A DNA stretch of 64,000 nt from NCBI GenBank assembly GCA_046154645.1, contig JBJXDZ010000046.1, positions 1 through 64,000 on the forward strand. Direction: 5' to 3'. The notes beneath the pieces are model-generated. The model searched no databases. It saw nothing but the letters and a program-made list of their open reading frames with translations, and had not been told where the DNA came from. Below are positions 1 to 8,776 of the stretch, in pieces. The stretch comes from Ga0077555 sp046154645. GTDB taxonomy: Bacteria; Pseudomonadota; Alphaproteobacteria; Rhizobiales; Hyphomicrobiaceae. Position 1 is the first letter of the stretch, and each line of letters opens with the position of its first letter. The position numbers and the translations under genes were made by a program.

Positions 1-308
1 AGTCTTTTTTTGGGGATGTGTGCGGGTGCACAAATCTTTTCTTCGCTCTTTTGTCGTCGAGCAACATGGGGCTGGTCACAGGATCGTGCTTTGTTCGCAC
101 TGCTTCTGCTAGGACCGGTTTGGGTCAAAAACCGACTTTCCGAATCCGCCGCACGATAGAGTCTCGCGACCGATCGGCATCCGCCGAGGGCAGGCAAGCG
201 CGAGAATGATTCCGGTTAGGCTGGGTAACGTCGGCTGTTGCCCCCGCCACCCCTCGCTCTCCCCTACACGAACCTACGGGCCATCCCAGACATTGCCCCT
301 GCCCCGCG
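1..308. other. intergenic region at window start, no gene recognised
   Basis: Short open frames exist here but none resembles a protein family, has a good ribosome binding site or shows the codon pattern of the neighbouring genes. The stretch is the downstream flank of the leftward flavin monooxygenase gene. I see no clear terminator hairpin or tRNA. Confidence 0.5.
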
Positions 309-1628
309 TCACTCCGCTGCCCGGACCTTCGGCGCGAAGGTCGGTAACGTGGCCCGGGTGGATTTCTCCATCGGTTTCGGCCACCATTTGTCCTCCCACT
401 CCGAGAACATCGGCTTGAGCTTGGGCATCACGGCCTCGGCGAAGAGCTTGGTGTTATACTTGGCCAGGTCCTTCGACATGTTGCCGTACTGCAGGAGCAG
501 CATGAGATGGCCGACGTTCATGTTGACAGCCACTTCGCGCAACTGCTCGACCACGTCGTTGGGTGAGCCGACGATGACATAGCCGCGATCGACGATGTCT
601 TTCATCTCTTTGGCCACCATGTTGAAGCGCGTGCCGGCTGTGGAGCCGGTGGTGCCCTGTGCCGCGAGGGCGTCCTTGGACGCATCGGCGGCGGCCTGCG
701 CGGCGGCCTTCACCTGGCTCTCGAGGCCGACCCTCTGCGTCGCTTCCGTGTTGTAGCCGGGTGGTGACGCATACTTGAGATCCACGTGCAGGCAGCGGCC
801 ATAGAAGTATTCGGCGGCTTCGGCATAACGCTCCATGGCCTCCGAGCGCGTCGGCGCCACACCGACGAACTGCAGGAAGCCGGCGCGGTAGGGATTGCGG
901 TCCTTGCCGAGCTTGGCCATCTCGTCCCAGAAGCCCTGCATCGTCTTCAGGCCGGCCTTGTAGCCGTAGTAGGAGAGATAGCAGTAAACGTAGTCCATCT
1001 TGGCGCACCACTGCCACGTTTCGACGGAGCCGCCGCCGGGAATCCACACGGGCGGGTGCGGCTGCTGGATTGGCCGTGGCCAGATATTCACATATCGCTG
1101 CTGATTGAAGCGGCCGTTGAAGGCGAAGGTTTCCTTTTCCGTCCACGCCTTCATGACGAGATCGTGCGCCTCGAGGTACTTTTCGCGCAGCATCGAGGGA
1201 TTGGCGCCATAGGCGTAGCAAGTGTCCATCGGCGTGCCGACGGGGAAGCCCGCGATCAAGCGACCACCCGAAATGCAATCGATCATGGCGAACTCTTCGG
1301 CGACGCGGGTCGGCGGATTGTAGAGCGCCAGCGAGTTGCCCATGACGACGATAGCCGTGTCGGTCGTGCGCCGCGACAGGGCGGAGGCAATCAGGTTCGG
1401 CGACGGCATCAGGCCATAGCCGTTGGAATGGTGCTCGTTGCAGCAGATGGCGTCGAAACCGACCTCGGCGGCGTATTCCATCTCGTCCATGAAATCGTTG
1501 TACATGTGGTGCGCGCGATTGGGATCGAACAGCGTCGAATGAATGTCGACCCACACCGATGGGTGCTTCTCCCGGAAATCGTCGGGGAGTTCGGTATAGG
1601 GCATCAGATGGAACCACATGAGCTTCAT
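309..1628 (-). CDS. luciferase-like (LLM class) flavin-dependent monooxygenase
   Basis: A 439-residue TIM-barrel oxidoreductase of the bacterial luciferase family, expected to use reduced flavin from a separate reductase to oxygenate an organic substrate. Family marks are the early CCNEHHSNGYG segment (about residues 63-73), the GNSLALYNPPTRVAEEFAMID region and the SGGRLIAGFPVG strand. The start at 1628 is chosen because GAGGGA lies just upstream and upstream codons look non-coding. An alanine-rich stretch of about 30 residues around 290-325 looks like an insertion into the barrel. It lies 192 bases downstream of the RutA-like gene on the same strand and is probably co-transcribed with it. 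Substrate unknown. Confidence 0.85.
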   Translation of the reverse strand: MKLMWFHLMPYTELPDDFREKHPSVWVDIHSTLFDPNRAHHMYNDFMDEMEYAAEVGFDAICCNEHHSNGYGLMPSPNLIASALSRRTTDTAIVVMGNSLALYNPPTRVAEEFAMIDCISGGRLIAGFPVGTPMDTCYAYGANPSMLREKYLEAHDLVMKAWTEKETFAFNGRFNQQRYVNIWPRPIQQPHPPVWIPGGGSVETWQWCAKMDYVYCYLSYYGYKAGLKTMQGFWDEMAKLGKDRNPYRAGFLQFVGVAPTRSEAMERYAEAAEYFYGRCLHVDLKYASPPGYNTEATQRVGLESQVKAAAQAAADASKDALAAQGTTGSTAGTRFNMVAKEMKDIVDRGYVIVGSPNDVVEQLREVAVNMNVGHLMLLLQYGNMSKDLAKYNTKLFAEAVMPKLKPMFSEWEDKWWPKPMEKSTRATLPTFAPKVRAAE

Positions 1629-1820
1629 GGCAGTTTCCCTCGAGAGCGCTGCAATCACGTTCGTTGCAGCGCACTTTGTGCCAAGTCCGGACAGCTGACA
1701 AGTGCGACAAGCCACTGGCACAGCCCCACGTGCGCGACGCGTTCAGCTGGCAGACCGTTCGACGACTGGCGGCATCAGGTCGCGAAGGATGCGTCGTGAC
1801 CACACGAATGAGCCGAAATG

Positions 1821-2903
1821 CTAGCCAGCCGCGACATGGTTCCGGGATCGCATCAGCGGCTGGATGCGCGTGCCGAAGCGCTCCATGCCGACAACGAAAT
1901 CATCGAACGTGAGCATCGCGCCGGCAACGCCCGGGACGGCGGCGAGCTCGTCCAGCATGCGCGCGATCGACGCATAGGAACCGACCAGAACGCCTTGGTT
2001 GACGGGCGCCTCCTTGGTGCCGATGCCGAGCTTGCGCCGGTTCGCCATGTTGTAGATGTCCTGGCTCGGGTCGTCCTCGGCCTGAGCGGCGCGATAGGCG
2101 AGGGCTTCGAGATCAGCACCCGCCTTGTAGTGCTCCCACTTGGCTTTCGCCGCGGCATCCGTCTCGTCGGCGATGATCATGGTGAGCACCATGGCGCCGC
2201 AGTTGCGCCGCGCCTCGGCATTGGCGGCGACCAGGCGGGCAACGCTTGGGGCAACGGCCGAGGGCGTGTTCTCGCCGAAGCTGACGCAGAAGTTCCAATC
2301 GGCGTATTGGGCGGAGAAGCGTGTGCCGGCGTCGCTCTGGCCGGCGCAGACGATGGGGATCTTGGCCGTCGGCTGCGGGCTGCAGCGGCAATCGTCCATC
2401 TGGAAGAAGGTACCCTTGAAGTTTGAGCGTCCCATCGCCCACAGCTCCTGCAGGATGGTGACATACTCGGCGCAGTAGTCGTAGCGCCGCTTGTAGTGCT
2501 CGGCGCCGGGCCACAGCCCCATTTGCGTGTACTCGCGGCGTTGCCAGCCCGAGACGATATTGATGCCGAAGCGGCCGTGCGAGATGCTGTCGATGGTGAC
2601 GGCCATGCGCGCTGCGATCGGCGGCGGCAAGGCCAGCACGGCGCAGGTGGCAATCAACTGGATGCGGCTGGTGGTGGCTGCGAGACCGGCCATGAGAGTA
2701 AAACTCTCGAGGTTGTGGTCCCAATACTGCGACGGCCCGCCGAAGCCGTGCAGCTTGATCATCGACATCGCGAACTCGAAGCCGAAGCGCTCCGCCTTCT
2801 CGGTGACGGTTCGGTTGAGATCGAAGCTCGGCATGAACTGCGGCGAAGTGGTCGAAATGATCCAGCCGTTGTTGCCGATCGGGAGAAACACACCAAGCTG
2901 CAT
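1821..2903 (-). CDS. rutA: RutA-family pyrimidine-type flavin monooxygenase
   Basis: A 360-residue LLM-family enzyme very close to RutA, which opens the uracil ring between N3 and C4 using reduced FMN and oxygen. Diagnostic stretches are GVFLPIGNNGWIIST at the N-terminus, FEFAMSMIKLHGFGG, WDHNLESFTLMAGLAA, CAGQSDAGTRFSAQYADWNF and KWEHYKAGAD. A GGAG lies 8 bases before the ATG at 2903; a GTG three bases further out is an alternative. None of rutB-rutG is next to it; instead it diverges from a Liv-type importer and hyuAB. The true substrate may therefore be another cyclic amide rather than uracil. RutA subfamily assignment is from remembered family sequence, not a search. Confidence 0.82.
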   Translation of the reverse strand: MQLGVFLPIGNNGWIISTTSPQFMPSFDLNRTVTEKAERFGFEFAMSMIKLHGFGGPSQYWDHNLESFTLMAGLAATTSRIQLIATCAVLALPPPIAARMAVTIDSISHGRFGINIVSGWQRREYTQMGLWPGAEHYKRRYDYCAEYVTILQELWAMGRSNFKGTFFQMDDCRCSPQPTAKIPIVCAGQSDAGTRFSAQYADWNFCVSFGENTPSAVAPSVARLVAANAEARRNCGAMVLTMIIADETDAAAKAKWEHYKAGADLEALAYRAAQAEDDPSQDIYNMANRRKLGIGTKEAPVNQGVLVGSYASIARMLDELAAVPGVAGAMLTFDDFVVGMERFGTRIQPLMRSRNHVAAG

Positions 2904-3198
2904 CACGAATTCTCCACGCGCTGTAACTCAAGCTCAGACGCCATCCTCGGTCGCTGTCCCAAGGTGCCATGGCCGGCGCCGGAGGGGAGCAAGCCATGTC
3001 GCACGGCATAGGCAGCCCTGCACGCATGGTGGGTGTCGCTCCATTGCCCGTTCGGCATCCTAACCGCGCCGCGCGCCATCGCCTTGATCGTAAATGCGGC
3101 ATTCGTGCCAGGAAAGCCGTCACCGAAAGATCGCCAGGCATGGTTGACTCGTCGCCTCTCGGCAGACGACAGTTGCCCGGCATCATCTGGAGGACCGC
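2904..3198. promoter_or_regulatory. divergent promoter region between monooxygenase and importer operons
   Basis: This 295-base gap separates the leftward rutA-like operon from the rightward ABC transporter operon and must carry both promoters. I see no convincing -35/-10 pair and no clear operator. The transporter's binding site GGAGG lies at the right edge. No regulator gene adjoins, so control is unknown. Confidence 0.5.
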
Positions 3199-4401
3199 AT
3201 GAGACTGGCTCGCAGACTGTTTACAAGCGTGGCAACGGCCGCGGCATTCGGCCTTGCCGTCCCGGGATCCGCCCTCGCGCAGGAGACGCTGAAAATCGGC
3301 GGTATCGGCAGCCTGTCGGGTGGCGGCACGGCCTGGGGCCTCGCCATCAAGCGCGGCACGGAACTGGCCATCGACGAGGTCAATGACAAGGGCGGCCTCA
3401 AGATCGCCGGCAAGACCTACAAGCTCGAGCACGTCATGCTCGACGACCAGTATACGGCGACGGGCGGCAAGACGGCGGCGGAACGTCTGATCTTCCAGGA
3501 CAAGGTGCAGTTCATCATCGGGCCCATCGGCTCGCCGGCCGTGATCTCGACCGTCAACGTCATGTATGAGGCGATGGAGAAGGGCAGCCAAAAAGTGCTG
3601 GTGCTGGCTAACGGCTTCTCGATTCCGATCCTGAAGAACAAGTGGAACTCGCCGCTCAACTATCGCGTGACCAATACCAATCGCGAGTTCGTCAAACCAG
3701 CGGTTGCCTGGACGCTGAAGCGCCATCCGGACGTCAAGAAAGTCGGCTCGCTGTCGCCGAACGATGCGGTCGGCCAGTTCGTGACTCCGGTGATCAAGGC
3801 CGGTTACGAAGCCAACAAGGTGGAGTTCCTGGACGAGGTCTATGAGCGCGGCACCAAGGAGTTCACACCTTTCATTCTGCGCCTGATGGCCAAAGGCATG
3901 CAGTTGCTGGATCTGGCGAGCACGGCTCCGGGTGAAGCCGGTCTGGTCGTCAAGCAAGCGCGGCAGGCAGGCTTCAAAGGCCCCATCATCCAGATCGGCG
4001 GGCCGGGCGTGGACGAGATCATTGCGGTGGCCGGCGATCTGGCAGAAGGATTCATGTCCTATGACATGTATCACTTCGACGACCCGAAGAATAAGTGGTT
4101 CGTCGACATCTATCGCAAGAAGTATGGCGACGGCATCATCAATTCGCAGACGCCGTTCTTCTTCAATGCCGCGCGCAACCTGTTCGAAGCCATGCGCCGC
4201 GCCGATTCCGTGGACCCGGAAAAGGTGCGCGATCAGCTCGACAAAATGGACGGCTACGACGCCGGCGTGCTCGGCGCCATCAAGTGGGGCGGGTTGAAGG
4301 AGTACGGCGTTAAACGCCAGCAAATGCTGCCGTTCCTGATGGTGCAGGTCAAGAACAAGAAGATCGAAGTGCTGGACACGCTGCAACCGGTCGACGAGTA
4401 G
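3199..4401 (+). CDS. ABC transporter periplasmic substrate-binding protein, branched-chain amino acid type
   Basis: A 400-residue type I periplasmic binding protein of the LivJ/LivK superfamily (Peripla_BP_6). It has a cleavable signal peptide: positively charged MRLARR, a hydrophobic core and GSALAQ, cutting after about residue 27. The mature part opens with LKIGGIGSLSGGG, typical of the family. TGGKTAAERLI and IIGPIGSPA correspond to the first lobe of the binding cleft. GGAGG sits 5 bases before the ATG. It is the first gene of a complete Liv-type importer. The family binds amino acids, amides, urea or aromatic acids; the neighbouring hydantoinase and RutA genes suggest a cyclic amide or related ligand. 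Confidence 0.9.
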   Translation: MRLARRLFTSVATAAAFGLAVPGSALAQETLKIGGIGSLSGGGTAWGLAIKRGTELAIDEVNDKGGLKIAGKTYKLEHVMLDDQYTATGGKTAAERLIFQDKVQFIIGPIGSPAVISTVNVMYEAMEKGSQKVLVLANGFSIPILKNKWNSPLNYRVTNTNREFVKPAVAWTLKRHPDVKKVGSLSPNDAVGQFVTPVIKAGYEANKVEFLDEVYERGTKEFTPFILRLMAKGMQLLDLASTAPGEAGLVVKQARQAGFKGPIIQIGGPGVDEIIAVAGDLAEGFMSYDMYHFDDPKNKWFVDIYRKKYGDGIINSQTPFFFNAARNLFEAMRRADSVDPEKVRDQLDKMDGYDAGVLGAIKWGGLKEYGVKRQQMLPFLMVQVKNKKIEVLDTLQPVDE

Positions 4402-4544
4402 GCGCGGCCGGTTGGCCGCTCAAGGTTGGCAAACGCACCTGAACGTGACACGTCGCGTCAGATCGACTGGCGCGACGTGTGCGGGCGAAACCAAGCATCG
4501 CAGTGAGATCAAGTCTGCACGCACAGATCGGTGCCCCCACGCCC

Positions 4545-5444
4545 ATGCTCGAGACCTTGAAGTTCCAATTCGAGATGATGACCAACCCGATCATGCTCGG
4601 GCAGGTGGTCGTCAATGGCCTCACACTCGGCGCCATCTATATCCTCATCGCGCTCGGCTTCACGCTGCTGTTCGGGATCATGCGGGTGGTGAATTTCGCG
4701 CACGGCGAGTTCGCCATGCTCGGCGGCTTTGCGCTCTACTATCTCTATGGCCAGTTCAAGCTGCCGTGGTTGCTGGCGGTGCCGCTTGGCGCGGCCATCG
4801 TCGCTTTCGGCGCCCTGATCCTCGAGGTAATGGTCTTCCGCTGGTTCTACCAGAAAATGTTTCAGAGCATGATCGGGACACTGGGGCTGAACATGGCGCT
4901 GATCTACGGCGGCATCCTGGTCTGGGATGCGTTCGAGCGGCAGATCCCGCCCGCGTTCACGGGCGCGCTCACGATCGGCTCCGTCATCGTGCCGATCGAT
5001 AAGCTGGTGGTGGCCGGCATGGCAATCGTGGTGTTGGCCGGCTTCTATCTGATCATGAAGCACACCCGCTATGGCCTCGCCATGCGGGCCGCGGCCCAGG
5101 ACCTGGAGATTGCCGAGAGCCAGGGCGTCAACGCCGTGCTGATGTACAAGGTCGCCTTCTTCATCGCCATTTTCATGGCGGCGCTGGCTGGCGGCCTGTA
5201 TGGGCAGATCTACTCGCTGTCGCCGACGATGGGCGAGCGACCGCTGCTGGTGGCCTTCATCGTCGTCATCCTCGGCGGCATGGGCTCGATCCCGGGGGCA
5301 GCGCTCGGCGGCCTGATCCTGGGTTTCATCGAAAGCTTTCTCGGCACGTTCTTTGGCGCGCTGGTGTCGTCGTTCGTTTCGTTCGGGATCGTCATCGCCC
5401 TCCTTATCTTCAGGCCCTGGGGCCTGCTTGGCACGCCGGAGTAG
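4545..5444 (+). CDS. livH: branched-chain amino acid type ABC transporter permease (LivH family)
   Basis: An inner-membrane permease of 299 residues with about eight hydrophobic segments. Typical LivH sequence includes NGLTLGAIYILIALGFTLLFGIMRVVNFAHGEFAMLGGF near the N-terminus and GGMGSIPGAALGGLILGFIES near the C-terminus, the latter holding the coupling loop. The frame is open further upstream to 4479, but those 22 codons do not resemble the family. No strong Shine-Dalgarno precedes 4545, so the start is uncertain; ATG codons at about 4575 are alternatives. It pairs with the next gene, LivM, 8 bases downstream. Confidence 0.9.
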   Translation: MLETLKFQFEMMTNPIMLGQVVVNGLTLGAIYILIALGFTLLFGIMRVVNFAHGEFAMLGGFALYYLYGQFKLPWLLAVPLGAAIVAFGALILEVMVFRWFYQKMFQSMIGTLGLNMALIYGGILVWDAFERQIPPAFTGALTIGSVIVPIDKLVVAGMAIVVLAGFYLIMKHTRYGLAMRAAAQDLEIAESQGVNAVLMYKVAFFIAIFMAALAGGLYGQIYSLSPTMGERPLLVAFIVVILGGMGSIPGAALGGLILGFIESFLGTFFGALVSSFVSFGIVIALLIFRPWGLLGTPE

Positions 5445-5452
5445 CCGACACC

Positions 5453-6457
5453 ATGGCCGAGCAGGCAATTCGCGTCGCAGAGGCCAAGACGGCCGGAGCA
5501 GCGGCAATCCCTAAGCCCGCCACGCGCAGCTGGCTGCTGCCGTTTGGGCTGGTGGTGGCGGCGATGGCGGTGTGGCCGCTGCTGGTGCGCCAGCCTTACA
5601 TCATCAACGTCGGCGCCAACTGCTGCTTCTTCGCCATCGGCGCGTCGAGCCTGCACCTGATCATTCGCACCGGCCATGTGTCGCTCGGCCATGCTGCTTT
5701 CCTCGGCATCGGCGCCTATACGACGGTGCTGCTGTTCACGAAGGCCGGTTGGCCCTATCCGCTGGCCTTGGCGACAGGAGTTGCAGCGGCGGGTGGAGCC
5801 GCACTGCTGATCGGCCCTATCATCCTGCGCCTGACAGGCAAGTACTTCGTGCTGGTGACGTTCCTGCTCGGCGAGCTGATCCGGATGGTGTTCGTCGAGT
5901 GGATCTCGCTCACGGGCGGCGCGCAAGGCATCACGCAGATTCCGCCGCCCTATCCGATCTTTGGCTCGCAGCTCGCCTACTACTATCTGGCGCTCGGCAC
6001 AGCCGCCCTGGTGGTGGCGTTTGTCATTCGCCTGCTCAACTCGGAGATCGGCCGTGCCATGGACGCCATGCGACAGTCGCCGAGCCTGACGGAATGTGCG
6101 GGCGTGCCGGTGGTCCGCTTCAAGGTGATGATTTTCGCCATCGCTTGTGCGCTGGTCGGGCTGCAGGGTGGCCTGCAGGCGCCATTCCTGCGCACCATCG
6201 AGCCGCTCACCTATGGCCCGCTCGAAAGCCTCAACATGGTCGTGATGAACGTCATCGGCGGCATGAACAGCATCGTCGGGCCCTTGCTCGGCACCGTGTT
6301 CCTCGTCGTGCTGCCGGAACTTCTGCGCGACTATGTGCTCATGCAGCGCATCTTTTTCGGCATCTGCCTGATCGTGGTGATGGCGGTGCTGCCGGGCGGC
6401 ATCGTGGAGTTGTGGGGGCGCATGCGCCACTTGCTGCTCGGCCGCAAGGAGGGATGA
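5453..6457 (+). CDS. livM: branched-chain amino acid type ABC transporter permease (LivM family)
   Basis: The second permease of the importer, 334 residues, with multiple membrane segments after a polar N-terminus of about 25 residues. Family marks are SLHLIIRTGHVSLGHAAFLGIGAY, LTGKYFVLVTFLLGELIRM and the ESLNMVVMNVIGGMNSIVGPLLG region, the usual LivM coupling loop. It starts 8 bases after livH and ends 3 bases before the start of livG, so the genes are tightly packed and certainly co-transcribed. Forms the LivHM heterodimer that moves the ligand across the inner membrane. Confidence 0.9.
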   Translation: MAEQAIRVAEAKTAGAAAIPKPATRSWLLPFGLVVAAMAVWPLLVRQPYIINVGANCCFFAIGASSLHLIIRTGHVSLGHAAFLGIGAYTTVLLFTKAGWPYPLALATGVAAAGGAALLIGPIILRLTGKYFVLVTFLLGELIRMVFVEWISLTGGAQGITQIPPPYPIFGSQLAYYYLALGTAALVVAFVIRLLNSEIGRAMDAMRQSPSLTECAGVPVVRFKVMIFAIACALVGLQGGLQAPFLRTIEPLTYGPLESLNMVVMNVIGGMNSIVGPLLGTVFLVVLPELLRDYVLMQRIFFGICLIVVMAVLPGGIVELWGRMRHLLLGRKEG

Positions 6458-6460
6458 GCC

Positions 6461-7240
6461 GTGGCGGCATTGCTTGAAGTGGCCAAGCTTTCGCGGCATT
6501 TCGGCGGACTCAAAGCCGTCGATGAGCTCTCCTTTCACGTCGAGCAGGGTGAGATCCTGGGCATTATCGGGCCCAACGGCGCCGGCAAGACGACCGCGGT
6601 CAATTTGGTCAGCGGCGTCACGCAACCCACATCCGGCAACGTCACGTTCGCCGGCGAGCGCATCACCGGCCTCGCCCCGCATGTGCTGGTGGACAAGGGG
6701 CTCGTGCGCACGTTCCAGGCGACGACCGTGTGGACGGGCTGCAGCGTGCGCGAGAATGCCCTGCGCGGGGCCTTCCGGCATCTCTATCCGGGCTTCTTCG
6801 CGGCCTTCTTCGACACCGCCAAAGCACAGCAGATGCGCGCCAAGGCCAACATGGTCGTCGACGAGCTGCTGGCCTCGCTGAGCCTCACCGACGTTGCCGA
6901 CCACATCGCCGACAGCCTTCCTTATGGCTATCAGAAGACGCTGGGCATGGTCATCGCGCTGGCGGCCGAGCCGCGCCTGGTGCTGCTCGACGAGCCGGCG
7001 GCCGGCCTCTCGGCGGAGGAGGCCGATCACGTCCGTGACACCATCCTGAAGGTGCGCCAGCGCGGCATCTCCGTCGTGGTCATCGATCACAACATGCGAT
7101 TCATCAAAGGCCTGTGCGACCGCGTGCTGGTCATCCATCAAGGCCGGCAGCTGGCCGTCGGCTCGCCGCGTGACGTCCTCGCCAATCCGGCCGTGATCGA
7201 AGCCTATCTGGGGACCTATGATGCCGCTCCTGCAGGTTGA
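6461..7240 (+). CDS. livG: ABC transporter ATP-binding protein (LivG family)
   Basis: A 259-residue ATPase with Walker A GPNGAGKTT near residue 38, a family-typical signature LPYGYQKTLGMVIALA in place of the classic LSGGQ, Walker B LVLLDEPAAGLS and the switch histidine in VVVIDHNM. The start is GTG at 6461, preceded by AAGGAGG. LivG proteins normally show this LxYGxQ variant. It is one half of the ATPase pair that powers the importer and overlaps the following livF gene by 23 bases, indicating translational coupling. Confidence 0.92.
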   Translation: MAALLEVAKLSRHFGGLKAVDELSFHVEQGEILGIIGPNGAGKTTAVNLVSGVTQPTSGNVTFAGERITGLAPHVLVDKGLVRTFQATTVWTGCSVRENALRGAFRHLYPGFFAAFFDTAKAQQMRAKANMVVDELLASLSLTDVADHIADSLPYGYQKTLGMVIALAAEPRLVLLDEPAAGLSAEEADHVRDTILKVRQRGISVVVIDHNMRFIKGLCDRVLVIHQGRQLAVGSPRDVLANPAVIEAYLGTYDAAPAG

Positions 7241-7931
7241 TCAGCTCGAGGTCCGCTACGGGCAGATCCGCGGCACCCAGGACGTATCGTTCACGCTGGA
7301 GACGGGCGAAACACTGGCGCTGGTCGGCTCCAACGGGGCGGGCAAGACGTCGACGCTGAAGGCGATCCTCGGCATGGCGGCGTACGCAAAAGGCGAGATT
7401 CGGCTGAACGGGCAATTGCTGGCCGGCAAGAAGCCGTCCGAGATCGTGCGCCTCGGCGTCGGCTACTCACCGGAGGGCCGGCGGGTGTTTCCGCAGATGT
7501 CGGTGGCGGAAAACCTCAAGGTCGGTGCGTTCACACGCGCACCGGCCGAGACCGCGGTGCGCATGGAACAGATCTTTGGCTATTTTCCGCGCCTGAAGGA
7601 ACGCGCCAGCCAGCGGGCGGGGTCCATGAGCGGCGGCGAGCAGCAGATGCTGGCGATCGGGCGAGCCCTGATGAGCTATCCGAAAGTGTTCCTGCTCGAC
7701 GAACCGTCGCTGGGCTTGGCACCGGTGATCGTCGGCCGCATCGGCGAGCTGCTGGCCGAGATCCAGGCCAAGGAAGGGCTGGCGGTCATCCTCGCCGAGC
7801 AGAATGCCAACTGGGCGCTGCGCGTTGCACGGCGCGCGGTTATCATCGAACTCGGCCGCGTTACCATGACGGGACCGGCGCGGGAGTTGGCAGCCAATCC
7901 GGATGTGCAGCGCGCTTATCTCGGGTTGTAG
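7218..7931 (+). CDS. livF: ABC transporter ATP-binding protein (LivF family)
   Basis: A 237-residue ATPase with Walker A GSNGAGKTS, signature MSGGEQQMLAIGRALM, Walker B FLLDEPSLGLAP and the conserved LAEQNANWAL switch region. These are standard LivF features. ATG codons at 7218 and 7221 are both possible starts; both overlap the end of livG. Completes the KHMGF set of a high-affinity Liv-type importer. The SDR gene follows 44 bases later. Confidence 0.92.
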   Translation: MMPLLQVDQLEVRYGQIRGTQDVSFTLETGETLALVGSNGAGKTSTLKAILGMAAYAKGEIRLNGQLLAGKKPSEIVRLGVGYSPEGRRVFPQMSVAENLKVGAFTRAPAETAVRMEQIFGYFPRLKERASQRAGSMSGGEQQMLAIGRALMSYPKVFLLDEPSLGLAPVIVGRIGELLAEIQAKEGLAVILAEQNANWALRVARRAVIIELGRVTMTGPARELAANPDVQRAYLGL

Positions 7932-7975
7932 CTGTTGCGCGCGATTGCAGGACGTGTGGCCATGGGAGGGCGTCG

Positions 7976-8725
7976 ATGAAGCTTGTCGGCAGGAAAGCCC
8001 TGGTAACGGGGGCACAACAGGGCATCGGGCGCGCGGTGGCGCTGGCCCTGGCGGACGCCGGGGCGGATGTGGCCATCAACTGGCTCGATGACCGGGGAGC
8101 CGCGGAGAGCGTGGCGAACGAGGTGCGGGCGAAGGGTCGCAAGGCCCATCTCGTGCAGGGCAGTGTCGGCAGTTCGCCAGAGGCGTCGCGGATCGTGGGC
8201 GAAGCCTATGCAGCACTCAGCGGCATCGATGTGCTGGTCAACAATGCCGGTGTGTTTCCGCGCTCCGCCTTCCTCGATTTGGCAGAGGCCGAATGGGATC
8301 AGGTGATTGGCGTCAACCTGAAGGGCAGCTTCCTGGTGGCTCAGACCGTAGCGCGCCGCATGGTCGCGGACGGCTGCAAGGGCGCGATTGTCAATCTCTC
8401 CTCGTCGGCTGTGCGCGGTCATGCCCTCGGCGTCCACTATTCGGCGAGCAAGGCCGGCGTCGTCGGCATGACGCGCGCTATGGCGCTGGCGCTGGCGCCG
8501 CACGGCATTCGCGTCAATGCCATCGCTCCCGGCCTCACCGACACCGCGCAGCCGCGCTATCAGTTCTCCGAGGCCGAAATGCAGGAGCAGTCGCGCCTGG
8601 TACCGCTGGGCGCCATGGCGAAGCCCTCCGAGATCGCCGACATCATCGTTTTCCTGGCCTCGGAGTCGTCGCGGTTCATCACGGGCGAGGTGGTGCATGC
8701 CAATGGCGGTCTCTACATGGCTTGA
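7976..8725 (+). CDS. short-chain dehydrogenase/reductase
   Basis: A classical SDR of 249 residues. The cofactor motif TGAQQGIG lies at residues 11-18, NNAG at 89-92, the serine cluster at 142-144 and the catalytic YxxxK is Tyr155/Lys159. The C-terminal GEVVHANGGLYMA tail is typical of FabG-like enzymes. It probably interconverts an alcohol and a ketone intermediate with NAD(P)H. Its position between the importer and hyuAB suggests a catabolic step rather than fatty acid synthesis. Confidence 0.9.
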   Translation: MKLVGRKALVTGAQQGIGRAVALALADAGADVAINWLDDRGAAESVANEVRAKGRKAHLVQGSVGSSPEASRIVGEAYAALSGIDVLVNNAGVFPRSAFLDLAEAEWDQVIGVNLKGSFLVAQTVARRMVADGCKGAIVNLSSSAVRGHALGVHYSASKAGVVGMTRAMALALAPHGIRVNAIAPGLTDTAQPRYQFSEAEMQEQSRLVPLGAMAKPSEIADIIVFLASESSRFITGEVVHANGGLYMA

Positions 8726-8776
8726 GCCGCGGCGCAACGTGAACGCGTGAGCGCGGACATAACAGGATAGATCGAC

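Noticed and set aside
2113..4386. 757-codon open frame on the minus strand
   Set aside because: Composition (His/Arg/Asp-rich) and overlap with the recognised binding-protein gene show it is a shadow of a GC-rich gene.
5210..7141. 643-codon open frame on the minus strand across livH, livM and livG
   Set aside because: His/Asp/Gln-rich shadow frame with no family resemblance.
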